NCBI GenBank assembly: GCA_023431055.1
Contig: JAEYXX010000068.1
Span: 1 to 29,234, forward strand
Reading direction: 5' to 3'
DNA: 29,234 nucleotides
Source: Pseudomonadota bacterium
GTDB lineage: Bacteria; Pseudomonadota; Gammaproteobacteria; Pseudomonadales; Pseudomonadaceae
The position numbers and the translations under genes were made by a program. Below the pieces are notes generated by a model. It was not told the DNA's origin. It searched no databases and was given only the letters and a program-made list of their open reading frames with translations. Below are positions 9,246-17,601 of the stretch, one piece after another; positions within the stretch are counted from its first letter, which is position 1, and each line of letters begins with the position of its first letter.

Positions 9246-10277
9246 ATGGCCAAACGCCAACTCAACCGCCGCCAGAGCTGGCGTATCGAAAAGATTCAGG
9301 GCGAACGCGCCGCCCGCGCCGCCAAACGTGAGTCGCGTGCCGTGGAGGCCTTGGAAGGCGGCGATCTGGGCCCGGAGCAGACCGGCCTGGTGATCGCACA
9401 CTTTGGCGTACAGGTGGAAATCGAGGGTTTGCAGGGCGAGTTGGCCGGCCAGGTATTTCGTTGCCATCTTCGCGCCAACCTGCCGGCCCTGGTTACCGGC
9501 GATCAGGTGGTCTGGCGCCCCGGCAATCAGGGCGACGGGGTGATCGTCGCGCAGTTGCCGAGAAACAGCGAACTGTGCCGCCCGGACATGCGCGGCCAGC
9601 TCAAACCGGTGGCGGCCAACGTCGACCAGATCGTCATCGTCTTCGCCCCTTTGCCCGAACCCCACGCCAATCTGATCGACCGCTATCTGGTGGCCGCCGA
9701 GCATGCCGGCATTCGCCCGCTGCTGCTGCTAAACAAGGCCGATCTGATCGACGAGCAGAACCAGGTAGCGCTGGACGCCCTGCTCAAGGTTTATCGTCAG
9801 CTGGAATATCCGCTTCTGGAAGTCTCGGCCCATCACGGCGATGGCATGGAGCAGCTGAAGAAGCGCCTGGACGGCCACGTCAGCGTATTCGTCGGCCAGT
9901 CCGGGGTGGGCAAATCATCCCTGGTCAACGGCCTGCTGCCCGGCGTCGACACCCGAGTCGGCGCGCTGTCGGAGCTGACCGGCAAGGGCACGCACACCAC
10001 CACCACCGCGCGGCTGTTCCACTTTCCCGGTGGCGGCCAGCTGATCGACTCCCCCGGCATTCGCGAATTCGGCCTCGGCCATGTCAGCCGGGACGACGTC
10101 GAGGCAGGCTTCATCGAGTTCCACGACCTGCTCGGCCGCTGCCGTTTCCGCGACTGCAAGCACGACCGCGAGCCCGGCTGCGCACTGCTGCAGGCCCTGG
10201 AGGACGGTCGCGTGCAGCCGCAGCGCATGGCCAGCTACCGACACATCGTCGCCAGCCTGCCGCAGGACGATTACTGA
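9246..10277 (+). CDS. rsgA: ribosome small subunit-dependent GTPase RsgA
   Basis: Circularly permuted GTPase that acts late in 30S subunit maturation. The 343-residue product starts with a basic tail ([18 protein letters not shown]), followed by an OB-fold (about 45-108) and the permuted GTPase with G4 NKAD (163-166) before G1 GQSGVGKSS (217-225) and G3 DSPG (268-271). A zinc-binding [14 protein letters not shown] stretch (299-312) sits in the C-terminal domain. The ATG at 9246 is where conservation begins. Its last 7 bases overlap the end of motB on the opposite strand. Confidence 0.97.
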   Translation: MAKRQLNRRQSWRIEKIQGERAARAAKRESRAVEALEGGDLGPEQTGLVIAHFGVQVEIEGLQGELAGQVFRCHLRANLPALVTGDQVVWRPGNQGDGVIVAQLPRNSELCRPDMRGQLKPVAANVDQIVIVFAPLPEPHANLIDRYLVAAEHAGIRPLLLLNKADLIDEQNQVALDALLKVYRQLEYPLLEVSAHHGDGMEQLKKRLDGHVSVFVGQSGVGKSSLVNGLLPGVDTRVGALSELTGKGTHTTTTARLFHFPGGGQLIDSPGIREFGLGHVSRDDVEAGFIEFHDLLGRCRFRDCKHDREPGCALLQALEDGRVQPQRMASYRHIVASLPQDDY

Positions 10278-11275
10278 TTGTTCAGTTGATCGAGCGGGCT
10301 ATTGCCACTTTCGAAGATATTCAGGCGCTCACGCAATTGCTCCGCCGGCAGCGCCTCGGCAGGCGCACCCGAGGGCGTCGCAGCAGGAGCCTGGCCCTGC
10401 GCGGGCGCCTCTCCATTTGCGCCTTGCTCGCCCTCGATCGCACGCTGCGCCTTCTTGGTCAGCACGACGATATCGATGCGCCGATTGACGGGATTGAACG
10501 GGTCCTCTCGATCGAACAGCGCCGATGAGGCATAGCCGACCACTCGCGCCACCTGCTCGTCCGGATAGCCTCCAGCCACCAGCGTCCGCCGCGCGGCGTT
10601 GGCGCGATTGGATGACAACTCCCAGTTGCCGAAAGCGCCACGCCCGGCGAAGGGTTTGGCATCGGTATGGCCGCTGATGCTGATCTTGTTCGGCACCGCG
10701 CGAATGGTGTCGGCCATGGCCAGCAGGATGTCCTCGAAGTAAGGCTGCAGGTTGGCGCTGCCGAGGGCAAACATAGGCCGGTTCTCGGCATCCATGATCT
10801 GGATGCGCAGGCCATCCTGGGTGATTTCGAACAGTATCTGGTCCTTGAAACGCTGCAGCTCGGGATTCTCCTCGACCTTGTTCTGCAACTCCTGCAACAG
10901 CAGCTCCAGGCGCTCCTGCTCCATCTTGTCGGCCAGGGTTTCGATCTGATCGGTGCTGACATCCGTCTGGTCCGGCTGGCTCTCCGGCGTCTCGGAGATA
11001 TCCGGGTTGAGCGTGCGCTCCGGTGCCGGCGTCGGCGTGCCACCCAGATCGATGGCATAGGGACTGGCACTTTCAGTGAAACCGATGGGGTCCTGGAAAT
11101 AACCGGAGATGGCCTTCTTCTGCTCCGGCGTGGCCGATGACATCAGCCACATCACCAGGAAGAACGCCATCATGGCCACGGCGAAGTCGGCGAAGGCGAT
11201 CTTCCAGGCGCCGCCATGATGCCCGCCAGCGCTCTTCTTGACCCGTTTGACGATGATGGGTTGGTTATTTTCCAT
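10271..11275 (-). CDS. motB: flagellar stator protein MotB
   Basis: Peptidoglycan-anchored half of the proton-driven stator. The 334-residue protein has a short basic N-terminus, one membrane helix (about 28-47) carrying the proton-binding Asp30 (FADFAVAMM), a plug/linker region, and a C-terminal OmpA-like peptidoglycan-binding domain ([11 protein letters not shown], then [13 protein letters not shown] and NRRIDIVV). A tail of about 35 residues rich in Ala, Gly and Gln follows. The start is the ATG at 11275, 3 bases after the motA stop, so the pair is cotranscribed and probably coupled. The stop codon overlaps the rsgA stop region on the other strand. Confidence 0.96.
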   Translation of the reverse strand: MENNQPIIVKRVKKSAGGHHGGAWKIAFADFAVAMMAFFLVMWLMSSATPEQKKAISGYFQDPIGFTESASPYAIDLGGTPTPAPERTLNPDISETPESQPDQTDVSTDQIETLADKMEQERLELLLQELQNKVEENPELQRFKDQILFEITQDGLRIQIMDAENRPMFALGSANLQPYFEDILLAMADTIRAVPNKISISGHTDAKPFAGRGAFGNWELSSNRANAARRTLVAGGYPDEQVARVVGYASSALFDREDPFNPVNRRIDIVVLTKKAQRAIEGEQGANGEAPAQGQAPAATPSGAPAEALPAEQLRERLNIFESGNSPLDQLNNQ

Positions 11276-11278
11276 GGC

Positions 11279-12130
11279 TTAGTTGCCGCGCACAGCCTGC
11301 TCGAGTTCGGTGAAGCTCGGCCGGTGCGCCGGGAACAGCACCTTGCGACCGAACTCTACCGCCAGGCTCGGCGGCATGCCGGAAGCCGAGGCGACCAGGG
11401 TGGCCTTGATCGCTTCGTAGAGGTTCAGCTCTTCCTTGGCGTCATGCTCCAGCGAGGCCGACAGCGGGCCGAAGAAACCGTAGGAGGCGAGGATGCCGAG
11501 GAAGGTGCCGGTCAGTGCGGTGGCGACCTTCTCGCCGATCTGCGCATTGCTGGCATCGGCCAGGATCGACATGGTGATCACGATGCCCAGCACCGCCGCG
11601 ACGATCCCCATCGCCGGCAGACCGTCAGCGATCTTGGCCACCGCATGCGCCGGATGCTCGGTTTCTTCCTTGATGCTGGCCAGCTCCATGTCGAACAGGC
11701 CTTCCAGTTCGTGCGGGGCCATGTTGCCGGACGACATGATGCGCAGGTAGTCGCAGATGAAGGCGGTCATCCGCTCGTCCTTGAGCACCCCTGGATACTT
11801 GCTGAAGATCGGACTGGCGTTGGGGTCCTCGACGTCCGCTTCGATGGCCATCATGCCTTCGCGGCGACTCTTGTTGAGAATCTCGTAGAGCAGGCGCAGC
11901 ACTTCCAGGTAATAGGTATGGGTGAAGCGGGTGCCGAACATGCTCAACGACTTCTTGAACACCGTCATGAACATGCTGCCCGGGTTGGCCTGCAGGAAAG
12001 CACCCAGCGCCGCACCACCGATGATCATCACTTCGAACGGGTGCAACAGTGCCATCAGCTGCCCACCGGACAGCATGAAGCCGCCGAGAACGCAGGCGAA
12101 TACAACGATGATACCTATGATTTTTGCCAT
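11279..12130 (-). CDS. motA: flagellar stator protein MotA
   Basis: Inner-membrane stator subunit with four transmembrane segments that couples proton flow through MotAB to flagellar rotation. The ATG at 12130 gives 283 residues (MAKIIGIIVVFACVLGG), the length known for Pseudomonas MotA. Conserved stretches include IIGGAALGAFLQANPG, the cytoplasmic loop with charged residues, and PAMGIVAAVLGIVITM. The 15 codons further upstream in frame are discounted; they fall in the leader that follows the FliA-type promoter at 12185-12211. The Shine-Dalgarno is weak. motB follows after 3 bases. Confidence 0.96.
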   Translation of the reverse strand: MAKIIGIIVVFACVLGGFMLSGGQLMALLHPFEVMIIGGAALGAFLQANPGSMFMTVFKKSLSMFGTRFTHTYYLEVLRLLYEILNKSRREGMMAIEADVEDPNASPIFSKYPGVLKDERMTAFICDYLRIMSSGNMAPHELEGLFDMELASIKEETEHPAHAVAKIADGLPAMGIVAAVLGIVITMSILADASNAQIGEKVATALTGTFLGILASYGFFGPLSASLEHDAKEELNLYEAIKATLVASASGMPPSLAVEFGRKVLFPAHRPSFTELEQAVRGN

Positions 12131-12184
12131 AAAGAGAACGCTTGCAGAGCCAGGAGAGAGGGTTATCAAAAACAACCCTTCTAA

Positions 12185-12211
12185 TTATCGGAACTTATAC
12201 GCCAGACTATA
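12185..12211 (-). promoter_or_regulatory. FliA (sigma-28) type promoter for motAB
   Basis: Read leftward: TATAGTCT (12211-12204), 11 bases, TCCGATAA (12192-12185). The flagellar sigma-28 consensus is TAAAGTTT-N11-GCCGATAA, so the boxes match 6/8 and 7/8 with exact spacing. Transcription would start near 12178 and leave a leader of about 48 bases to the motA ATG. Sigma-28 control of motAB is established in enteric bacteria; here it is inferred from sequence. Confidence 0.6.
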
Positions 12212-12249
12212 GCCACTTATGGTCAAAAGCCAGTTCGACTCGAGCCAAT

Positions 12250-13773
12250 ATGCCGACGTCAAAGTCCTTGCCACGCACTCTGGACGCCTGGGTACAACAT
12301 CTGGGCAAGTTGCCACTGCCTATCGAGCAGCAGCAGCATTTGCGCCTGCGTCGCATCCTGGGAGACAGTCGCCGAACCTGGCGCGACATCGCCGAGGCGA
12401 TAGAGTCCAGCCCCTCTTTCGCCCTGCAGGTACTGCGCGAGGCAAACCAATTGAGCAACAGCCTCAGTGATCCAGCCGAGAGCGTCGAAACCGCGCTGTC
12501 GCGACTGGGCCTGAGCCGCTGCGAAGCACTGCTCAATCAGGCACCGGCGCTGCCCGAGAGCGAAATCCCCCTGGCGTTTCGCCAAATCCTGCTGATCAGC
12601 CAGCACGCCAGCCAACAGGCTCGCGGCCTGTTCGGCGCACGCCTGGCACGTCTTTGGAATGAGCTGCATGGCTGCAGCCTGCTGTTTCTTGCACCGATCT
12701 GGCCGCTGCTGTGCGCCCACCCGCAACTGCTGGACGCCTGGGAGCAGCGTGTGCTGCTCAAGGGTGAGCGCCCGGCTGCCGTTGAGAAGGACCTGCTGGG
12801 CGTCAGCCTGATCCAGCTTTGCCTCAAACTGGCCGAACGCTGGCGCCTGCCGGAGTGGATCGTGCGCGGCTATCGCCTGCTGGAGCGTGACCGTCGGCAA
12901 CTGGTCAAGGCGCTGCACATCGCCCGCGACAACGAACATCCGCTGCATCAGCAACAGATGCTCGACGAGGACATCCGCCTGCGTCACTGGCTGACCCAGC
13001 CGAGCAACTGCGTGCTGCTGGCCAACGGTCTGGCGGTATCGGCGCACCACGCCTGGGACACCGCACACAGCCTGCGCTGGCAGCGCCTCACCGGGCTGTA
13101 TCTGCAGATTCCATTGAGCGAACTGCAGCAGGAGGTGCACCAGCACGCCGTCAGCAGCGCCCGCCTGATCCATGACGCAGCGCTTTGGCATCCAGCCCAG
13201 GCCCTGATCTGGCCATGGGACGCTCATCGCCTGAAACCTGTCATCGCCGCCCCTCCACCACCCAAACGTGACGACCTCGCCGCCTGGCGCCAGCACTGCG
13301 CGCGCCTGCTGGCCGATCCCAGCAGCTTCGCCAACGTGCCGCAACTGACAGCCTGCGCTCGCGATGCGCTGCAAGCCTGCGGCCTGAAACGCGTCCTGCT
13401 GCTGCTCGCCGACCGCCAGCACACACGCCTGCAGAGCCAGCAACAGGCCGGCCTCGATGCCAGCGCAGCGAGCCTCAGCCTCGACCCGGCACAGAGCCAG
13501 GTGTTGAAGCGCCTGCTCGCCGAGCCAGGCCAGCTGCGTATCACGCCAAGTAACATGGCGCAGTTTTCCGCCCTACTGCCGGGCAATCTCAAGGCCCTGT
13601 TCCCCAGCGAGCACCTGTTGCTGCGCTCCGTCGCCAGCAATGGCCGGGTGGTGATGCTGGTGGTGGCCGACCAGGGCGGCCAACCGCTCAATGACGTCAG
13701 CCTGCAGGCCTTCGCCAAGACCGTGCAGTGCGCCGAGCGCGCGCTGAGCAGCTTTTCCAGACGCGGGCGCTGA
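12250..13773 (+). CDS. HDOD-domain protein with GAF-like C-terminus
   Basis: Cytoplasmic signalling-type protein of unknown function, 507 residues from the ATG at 12250 (MPTSKSLPRTLDAW). The N-terminal half resembles an HDOD domain: LPLPIEQQQHLRLRRILGD, IAEAIESSPSFALQVLREAN, then SVETALSRLGLSRCEALLN, as in the family pattern of a helix ending in NS/AN and an 'Av..LG' helix. Metal-binding HD residues are not evident, as is usual for HDOD. Residues from about 340 onward look like a GAF-type sensor fold (LLLADRQHTRLQSQQQAGL ... VVMLVVADQGGQPL). It diverges from motA over 119 bases and is followed by rhdA. HDOD proteins often act in c-di-GMP or motility signalling in Pseudomonas, but nothing here proves that. 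Confidence 0.85.
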   Translation: MPTSKSLPRTLDAWVQHLGKLPLPIEQQQHLRLRRILGDSRRTWRDIAEAIESSPSFALQVLREANQLSNSLSDPAESVETALSRLGLSRCEALLNQAPALPESEIPLAFRQILLISQHASQQARGLFGARLARLWNELHGCSLLFLAPIWPLLCAHPQLLDAWEQRVLLKGERPAAVEKDLLGVSLIQLCLKLAERWRLPEWIVRGYRLLERDRRQLVKALHIARDNEHPLHQQQMLDEDIRLRHWLTQPSNCVLLANGLAVSAHHAWDTAHSLRWQRLTGLYLQIPLSELQQEVHQHAVSSARLIHDAALWHPAQALIWPWDAHRLKPVIAAPPPPKRDDLAAWRQHCARLLADPSSFANVPQLTACARDALQACGLKRVLLLLADRQHTRLQSQQQAGLDASAASLSLDPAQSQVLKRLLAEPGQLRITPSNMAQFSALLPGNLKALFPSEHLLLRSVASNGRVVMLVVADQGGQPLNDVSLQAFAKTVQCAERALSSFSRRGR

Positions 13774-13796
13774 ACAGTTCCGTTTCCGCTACAATC

Positions 13797-13820
13797 GGCC
13801 TCTTTTCACACGAAGAGGCC
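13797..13820 (+). promoter_or_regulatory. hairpin covering the rhdA ribosome binding site
   Basis: GGCCTCTT (13797-13804), an 8-base loop and AAGAGGCC (13813-13820) form a perfect 8-bp inverted repeat ending 3 bases before the rhdA ATG. The only plausible Shine-Dalgarno (AAGAGG, 13813-13818) lies in the second arm and would be buried if the stem forms. A TACAAT at 13790-13795 could be a -10 box; transcripts from it would begin inside the first arm and escape the full hairpin, while read-through from the HDOD gene would carry it. Confidence 0.55.
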
Positions 13821-13823
13821 GCC

Positions 13824-14639
13824 ATGTCCGCCTTCGACAACCTACCGCTGGTGATCGAGCCCGCCGAGCTGGCCGAACGCCTGGATGCGGCCGACCTGAT
13901 CCTGCTCGACCTCAGCAGCGCAGCGCGCTACGCCGCTGGTCACATACCCGGCGCGCGCTGGGTGGATGCCAAGCGCACGCAACTGGGCCAGCCGCCTGCC
14001 CCCGGCCTGCTACCCGAGCGCGCGCAGCTCGAAGCGCTGTTCGCCGATATCGGTCATCACGCGGATGCCGTCTATGTGGTCTACGACGATGAGGGCGGTC
14101 CCTGGGCCGGTCGTTTCATCTGGCTGCTGGACGTGATCGGCCATCGGCGTTACCACTTCCTCAACGGCGGTCTGCAGGCCTGGATCGCTGACGGACTGGC
14201 ATTGAGCCAGGACGTGCCCACAGCGGCCCGCAGCGAAGTGACGCTGACTCTGAGCGATGCTCCCACCGCCACCCGCGACTACCTGCAAGCGCGCCTGGGT
14301 GCTGCCGACCTGGCCATCTGGGATGTACGCGGCGCGGACGAATACCGCGGCGAGAAATTGAGTTCGGCGCGTGGCGGACACATCCCTGGCGCCACCCACT
14401 TCGAATGGACCGCGGGCATGGACCCGCAACGCGGCATGCGCATCCGCACGGATATCGCCGAAGTCCTGCAAAGCCTGGGCATCACACCGGACAAGGAAGT
14501 GATCACCCATTGCCAGACCCATCGCCGCTCCGGTTTCAGCTACGTGGTGGCCAAGGCGCTCGGCTATCCGCGCGTAAAGGCCTATGCCGGCTCCTGGTCG
14601 GAATGGGGCAACCTGCCCGATACGCCCATCGAACGCTGA
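13824..14639 (+). CDS. rhdA: thiosulfate:cyanide sulfurtransferase (rhodanese RhdA)
   Basis: Two-domain rhodanese that moves sulfane sulfur from thiosulfate to cyanide or other thiophilic acceptors in the cytoplasm. It is 271 residues from the ATG at 13824. The N-terminal rhodanese domain (about 5-125) lacks the active Cys, and the C-terminal domain (about 150-271) carries Cys230 in CQTHRRSG. Azotobacter RhdA has its catalytic Cys230 in CQTHHRSG, so one loop residue differs (His to Arg). Relevant in cyanide-making pseudomonads, though no cyanide genes are in this window. It lies 50 bases after the HDOD gene, with its ribosome binding site in a hairpin. Confidence 0.95.
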   Translation: MSAFDNLPLVIEPAELAERLDAADLILLDLSSAARYAAGHIPGARWVDAKRTQLGQPPAPGLLPERAQLEALFADIGHHADAVYVVYDDEGGPWAGRFIWLLDVIGHRRYHFLNGGLQAWIADGLALSQDVPTAARSEVTLTLSDAPTATRDYLQARLGAADLAIWDVRGADEYRGEKLSSARGGHIPGATHFEWTAGMDPQRGMRIRTDIAEVLQSLGITPDKEVITHCQTHRRSGFSYVVAKALGYPRVKAYAGSWSEWGNLPDTPIER

Positions 14640-14708
14640 CCGCATCGACAATCAGATATCCCCGGCCCGGCCAAGCCTGTGCCGGTTAAGAACCTTCAAG
14701 GAAACACG

Positions 14709-15569
14709 ATGAAACAACGTCTTTTTATCCTCAGCCAGTACCTGCTGCCCCACCACCTGCTGTCGCGTCTGATCGGCTGCGTGGCCGAATGCCGCATCGG
14801 CTGGCTGAAGAATCCGCTGATCGCCTGGTTCGCCAAGCAGTATCAGGTCAACATGAGCGAGGCGCAGAACGAAGACCTGCGTTCCTTCGAACACTTCAAC
14901 GCCTTCTTCACTCGCGCGCTGAAGGCAGGCGCGCGTCCGCTGGACGAAACCCCCGGCGCCATTCTCAGCCCGGCCGACGGCGCGATCAGCCAGCTCGGCG
15001 CCATCGAGCATGGCCGCATCTTCCAGGCCAAGGGTCACAGTTTCAGCGCCGTCGAACTGCTCGGCGGCGATGCCGAGCGTGCAGCGCCCTTCATGGGCGG
15101 CCAGTTCGCCACCGTGTACCTCTCGCCGAAGGACTATCACCGCGTCCATATGCCGCTGGGCGGCACGCTGAAGGAGATGGTCTACGTGCCGGGCCGCCTG
15201 TTCTCGGTCAACCAGACCACGGCGGAAAACGTGCCGGAACTGTTCGCCCGCAACGAGCGCGTGGTCTGCCTGTTCGATACCGAGCGCGGGCCAATGGCGG
15301 TGGTGCTGGTCGGCGCGATGATCGTCGCCAGCATCGAGACGGTATGGGCCGGTCTGGTCACGCCTCCCAAGCGCGAGCTCAAGAGCACGCGCTACGACGC
15401 GCAAGCGCGTGGCCCGATCGAGCTGGCCAAGGGCGCGGAAATGGGTCGATTCAAACTGGGCTCCACAGCCATCGTCCTGTTCGGCCCGAACCAGGTGCAG
15501 TGGGCCACCGAACTGGGCGCCGGCAGCGCGGTGCGCATGGGTCAGTTGCTGGGCAACGCTCAGGCTTGA
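14709..15569 (+). CDS. psd: phosphatidylserine decarboxylase proenzyme
   Basis: Inner-membrane enzyme that makes phosphatidylethanolamine from phosphatidylserine. The 286-residue proenzyme has the self-cleavage motif LGST (250-253); cleavage before Ser252 would give the small alpha chain with its pyruvoyl group. The other catalytic residues Asp90 (SPADGAIS) and His147 (DYHRVHMP) are present. The start is the ATG at 14709 with AAGGAA at good spacing. It follows rhdA by 69 bases on the same strand, in the same neighbourhood as in P. aeruginosa. Confidence 0.97.
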   Translation: MKQRLFILSQYLLPHHLLSRLIGCVAECRIGWLKNPLIAWFAKQYQVNMSEAQNEDLRSFEHFNAFFTRALKAGARPLDETPGAILSPADGAISQLGAIEHGRIFQAKGHSFSAVELLGGDAERAAPFMGGQFATVYLSPKDYHRVHMPLGGTLKEMVYVPGRLFSVNQTTAENVPELFARNERVVCLFDTERGPMAVVLVGAMIVASIETVWAGLVTPPKRELKSTRYDAQARGPIELAKGAEMGRFKLGSTAIVLFGPNQVQWATELGAGSAVRMGQLLGNAQA

Positions 15570-15736
15570 GCCACTGAGAACAGGAACCTGCACCTCGACC
15601 ATTCGGTCATATATCCGTACTCTGCCAGGCCGCGCCATCCAAGCGGACGGGCTGCCAGCGCAGTCAGATGCTGCTAGAGTTCGAAAGACTATTACTAGAG
15701 CCGCTTGTCATCAGGCGGCCGGAGTATCCGAGTTCG

Positions 15737-17539
15737 ATGGATAGACAGAGTACCCACCTACAGCTGTTACGCGTCCCCACACCGAGCAAGCAGAGCGTCA
15801 ATTTCTGCGACGGCAGCCCCCGTGATCTCAAGCGCTGGATTGCAGGTCTGCCCAAGGCGAACATCGGTGAAACCGCGCGACAGCTGTATCAGAGCCTGGT
15901 GGAACTCAACCAATTCGTCACACCCTCGGAAAACCGCCTGCAACTGCTGGAGCTGCTGCGCCCGGAAGTCAGCTTCGTCTGCCAGCACCTGGAACGTCAC
16001 TTTCTCAACCAGGCCATCGTTCTCGACGAGCGCCCGCGCAAGGTGGCCAACCTGTGCCAAGCGCTGCAGAACCACCTGGCAGTCGGTTACAAGCTGATCA
16101 TTTCCCGCGTCATCGCACGCAGCGGCAAGGACCGCGACCAGCTCCTCGCCGTTTCCCTGCAGCGCGCCAGCCACAGCCTTTGCAGCCCGCTGATTCGCGC
16201 CAGCCAGCTTTACTGCCCAGTCCCTGAAGGACTCTGGCTGGAACTGCACCAGCTTTACCAGATCGCCTGCGAGCAGCGCCTGCAGCGCCAGGTCATACGG
16301 GATCCGCTGGCCCGCCACACTCAGGGCCTGAGTACCGAACAGAGCTACATCACTGCACTGCTGCTGGGCTGCGCCCGGACCAACCAGATGCGCCAGAACG
16401 GCATCGCCCGCCTGGCCGAGGCACTGGAGCCCTGGAGCACGCTGGTCAAATTGCAATCAGGCGATGCTCCGAACAGCCTGTTCGTGCTGGCACCCCAGAT
16501 CGACGGCCCGCCGCGCTACAAGTCGCTGTATCAGAGCAGCGAACTGCACAACCTGCTGGGCATCGATACGCAGCCGCTGGTCGATGCCATCAAGGAATAC
16601 CTGGAACTGGCGGACGAAGAGCGCAGCAAGTCGCGCCTGATGATTCCCGAGGGGATCAGCCTCGACCTGCTGCAGCACGTTGCCGCGGCTTGGGGTGACA
16701 TCGCCGAGCGCACCTTCCAGCGCACGCCGGGCCACGGCAACCTGACCCTTTGCATCGGCATGACCGCGCTGCATTTCTTCCTTTCCGGCCGCCGCTCGTT
16801 CGGTGAGGTGCTCAAGCGTCCCGTGGAAATCGGCGCTGCCGTATTCAAGCCGGCCACCGGCGAGCCCGATGTCTGGTCGAACGCCTTCGATGTCCAGCGC
16901 AGCGCCGCAGACGAGATTCACTTCGAAGAAATTCAGTACACCAAGGTCAACCCCGGCGAACAGGCGCAGCCTGAGAGCAATGGTGAAAATTATCCGACCT
17001 TTCCTCTGGCCATCGTCAACCACAGCCCCGGCGGTTATTGCCTGTCCTGGCCCAAGGACGTTCCCAGCCAACTGCAGGCCGGCGAGCTTCTGGGCGTGCA
17101 GGACAGCCCCAGCCAGGGCTGGAGTGTGGCCATCGTACGCTGGATTCGTCAGGTCCGCGGCGGCGGTACGCAAATGGGCATCGAACTGATCGCACCACAT
17201 GCGCGCCCCTGCGGCCTGCAACTGCTGCGCAAGGGCGAGCAGAGCAGCCAGTACCTGCGTGCCCTGCTGCTGCCGGAGATCAGCGCCATTTCCCGCCCTG
17301 CCAGCCTGATCACGCCGCGCCTGCCGTTCCAGGAGGGCAGCAAGGTGCTGATCAACGACCACGGCGAAGAGCATCGTGCGGTGCTCACTCGCAAGCAGGT
17401 CAGCACCGGCAGCTTCAGCCAGTTCGAGTATCACCGCGTGGGCGTCGAAGAGGCCCCGGTCGGGACACCGGTCACAGCCTCGCAAAGCGAGAAGCCTGCG
17501 GGGGAGGAAGATTTTGACTCGCTCTGGAAGTCGCTGTAG
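15737..17539 (+). CDS. fimW: FimW-like protein, probable c-di-GMP effector upstream of fimX
   Basis: A 600-residue protein without signal peptide or membrane helices. The first 330 residues are mainly helical and match nothing I know by motif. Residues about 415-500 look like a PilZ-type beta-barrel: NHSPGG (428-433) fits the (D/N)xSxxG part of the PilZ c-di-GMP site, but the preceding RxxxR is not evident, so this may be a non-canonical site. The C-terminus ends in an acidic EEDFDSLWKSL. By position next to fimX it corresponds to P. aeruginosa PA4958, which I recall as FimW, a c-di-GMP effector for type IV pilus assembly on surfaces; that name is from memory. An ATG at 15668 would add 23 residues; I chose 15737, where conserved-looking sequence starts. 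Confidence 0.8.
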   Translation: MDRQSTHLQLLRVPTPSKQSVNFCDGSPRDLKRWIAGLPKANIGETARQLYQSLVELNQFVTPSENRLQLLELLRPEVSFVCQHLERHFLNQAIVLDERPRKVANLCQALQNHLAVGYKLIISRVIARSGKDRDQLLAVSLQRASHSLCSPLIRASQLYCPVPEGLWLELHQLYQIACEQRLQRQVIRDPLARHTQGLSTEQSYITALLLGCARTNQMRQNGIARLAEALEPWSTLVKLQSGDAPNSLFVLAPQIDGPPRYKSLYQSSELHNLLGIDTQPLVDAIKEYLELADEERSKSRLMIPEGISLDLLQHVAAAWGDIAERTFQRTPGHGNLTLCIGMTALHFFLSGRRSFGEVLKRPVEIGAAVFKPATGEPDVWSNAFDVQRSAADEIHFEEIQYTKVNPGEQAQPESNGENYPTFPLAIVNHSPGGYCLSWPKDVPSQLQAGELLGVQDSPSQGWSVAIVRWIRQVRGGGTQMGIELIAPHARPCGLQLLRKGEQSSQYLRALLLPEISAISRPASLITPRLPFQEGSKVLINDHGEEHRAVLTRKQVSTGSFSQFEYHRVGVEEAPVGTPVTASQSEKPAGEEDFDSLWKSL

Positions 17540-17601
17540 GCTCCGACGAATTCACCATTTGTCGCCTTTTCGCGCCCGTTCGGCGCGGTAATGACCCCTC
17601 T

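Noticed and set aside
12259..13443. A 394-codon open frame on the - strand opposite the HDOD gene
   Set aside because: The + strand product has HDOD and GAF-like features; the antisense product has none and is rich in Gln and Ala.
14640..14708. GC-rich inverted repeat (CCGGC/GCCGG) between rhdA and psd as a terminator
   Set aside because: The stem is short and no T-run follows, so it cannot be supported as a terminator.
15570..15736. Possible promoter before the fimW-like gene (AT-richer stretches near 15605 and 15675)
   Set aside because: Several weak -10-like hexamers but none with a matching -35, and a direct CTAGAG repeat of unclear meaning.
16457..17485. A 342-codon open frame on the - strand opposite the fimW-like gene
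   Set aside because: The + strand frame is continuous for 600 codons and adjoins fimX as expected; the antisense frame has no recognisable features.
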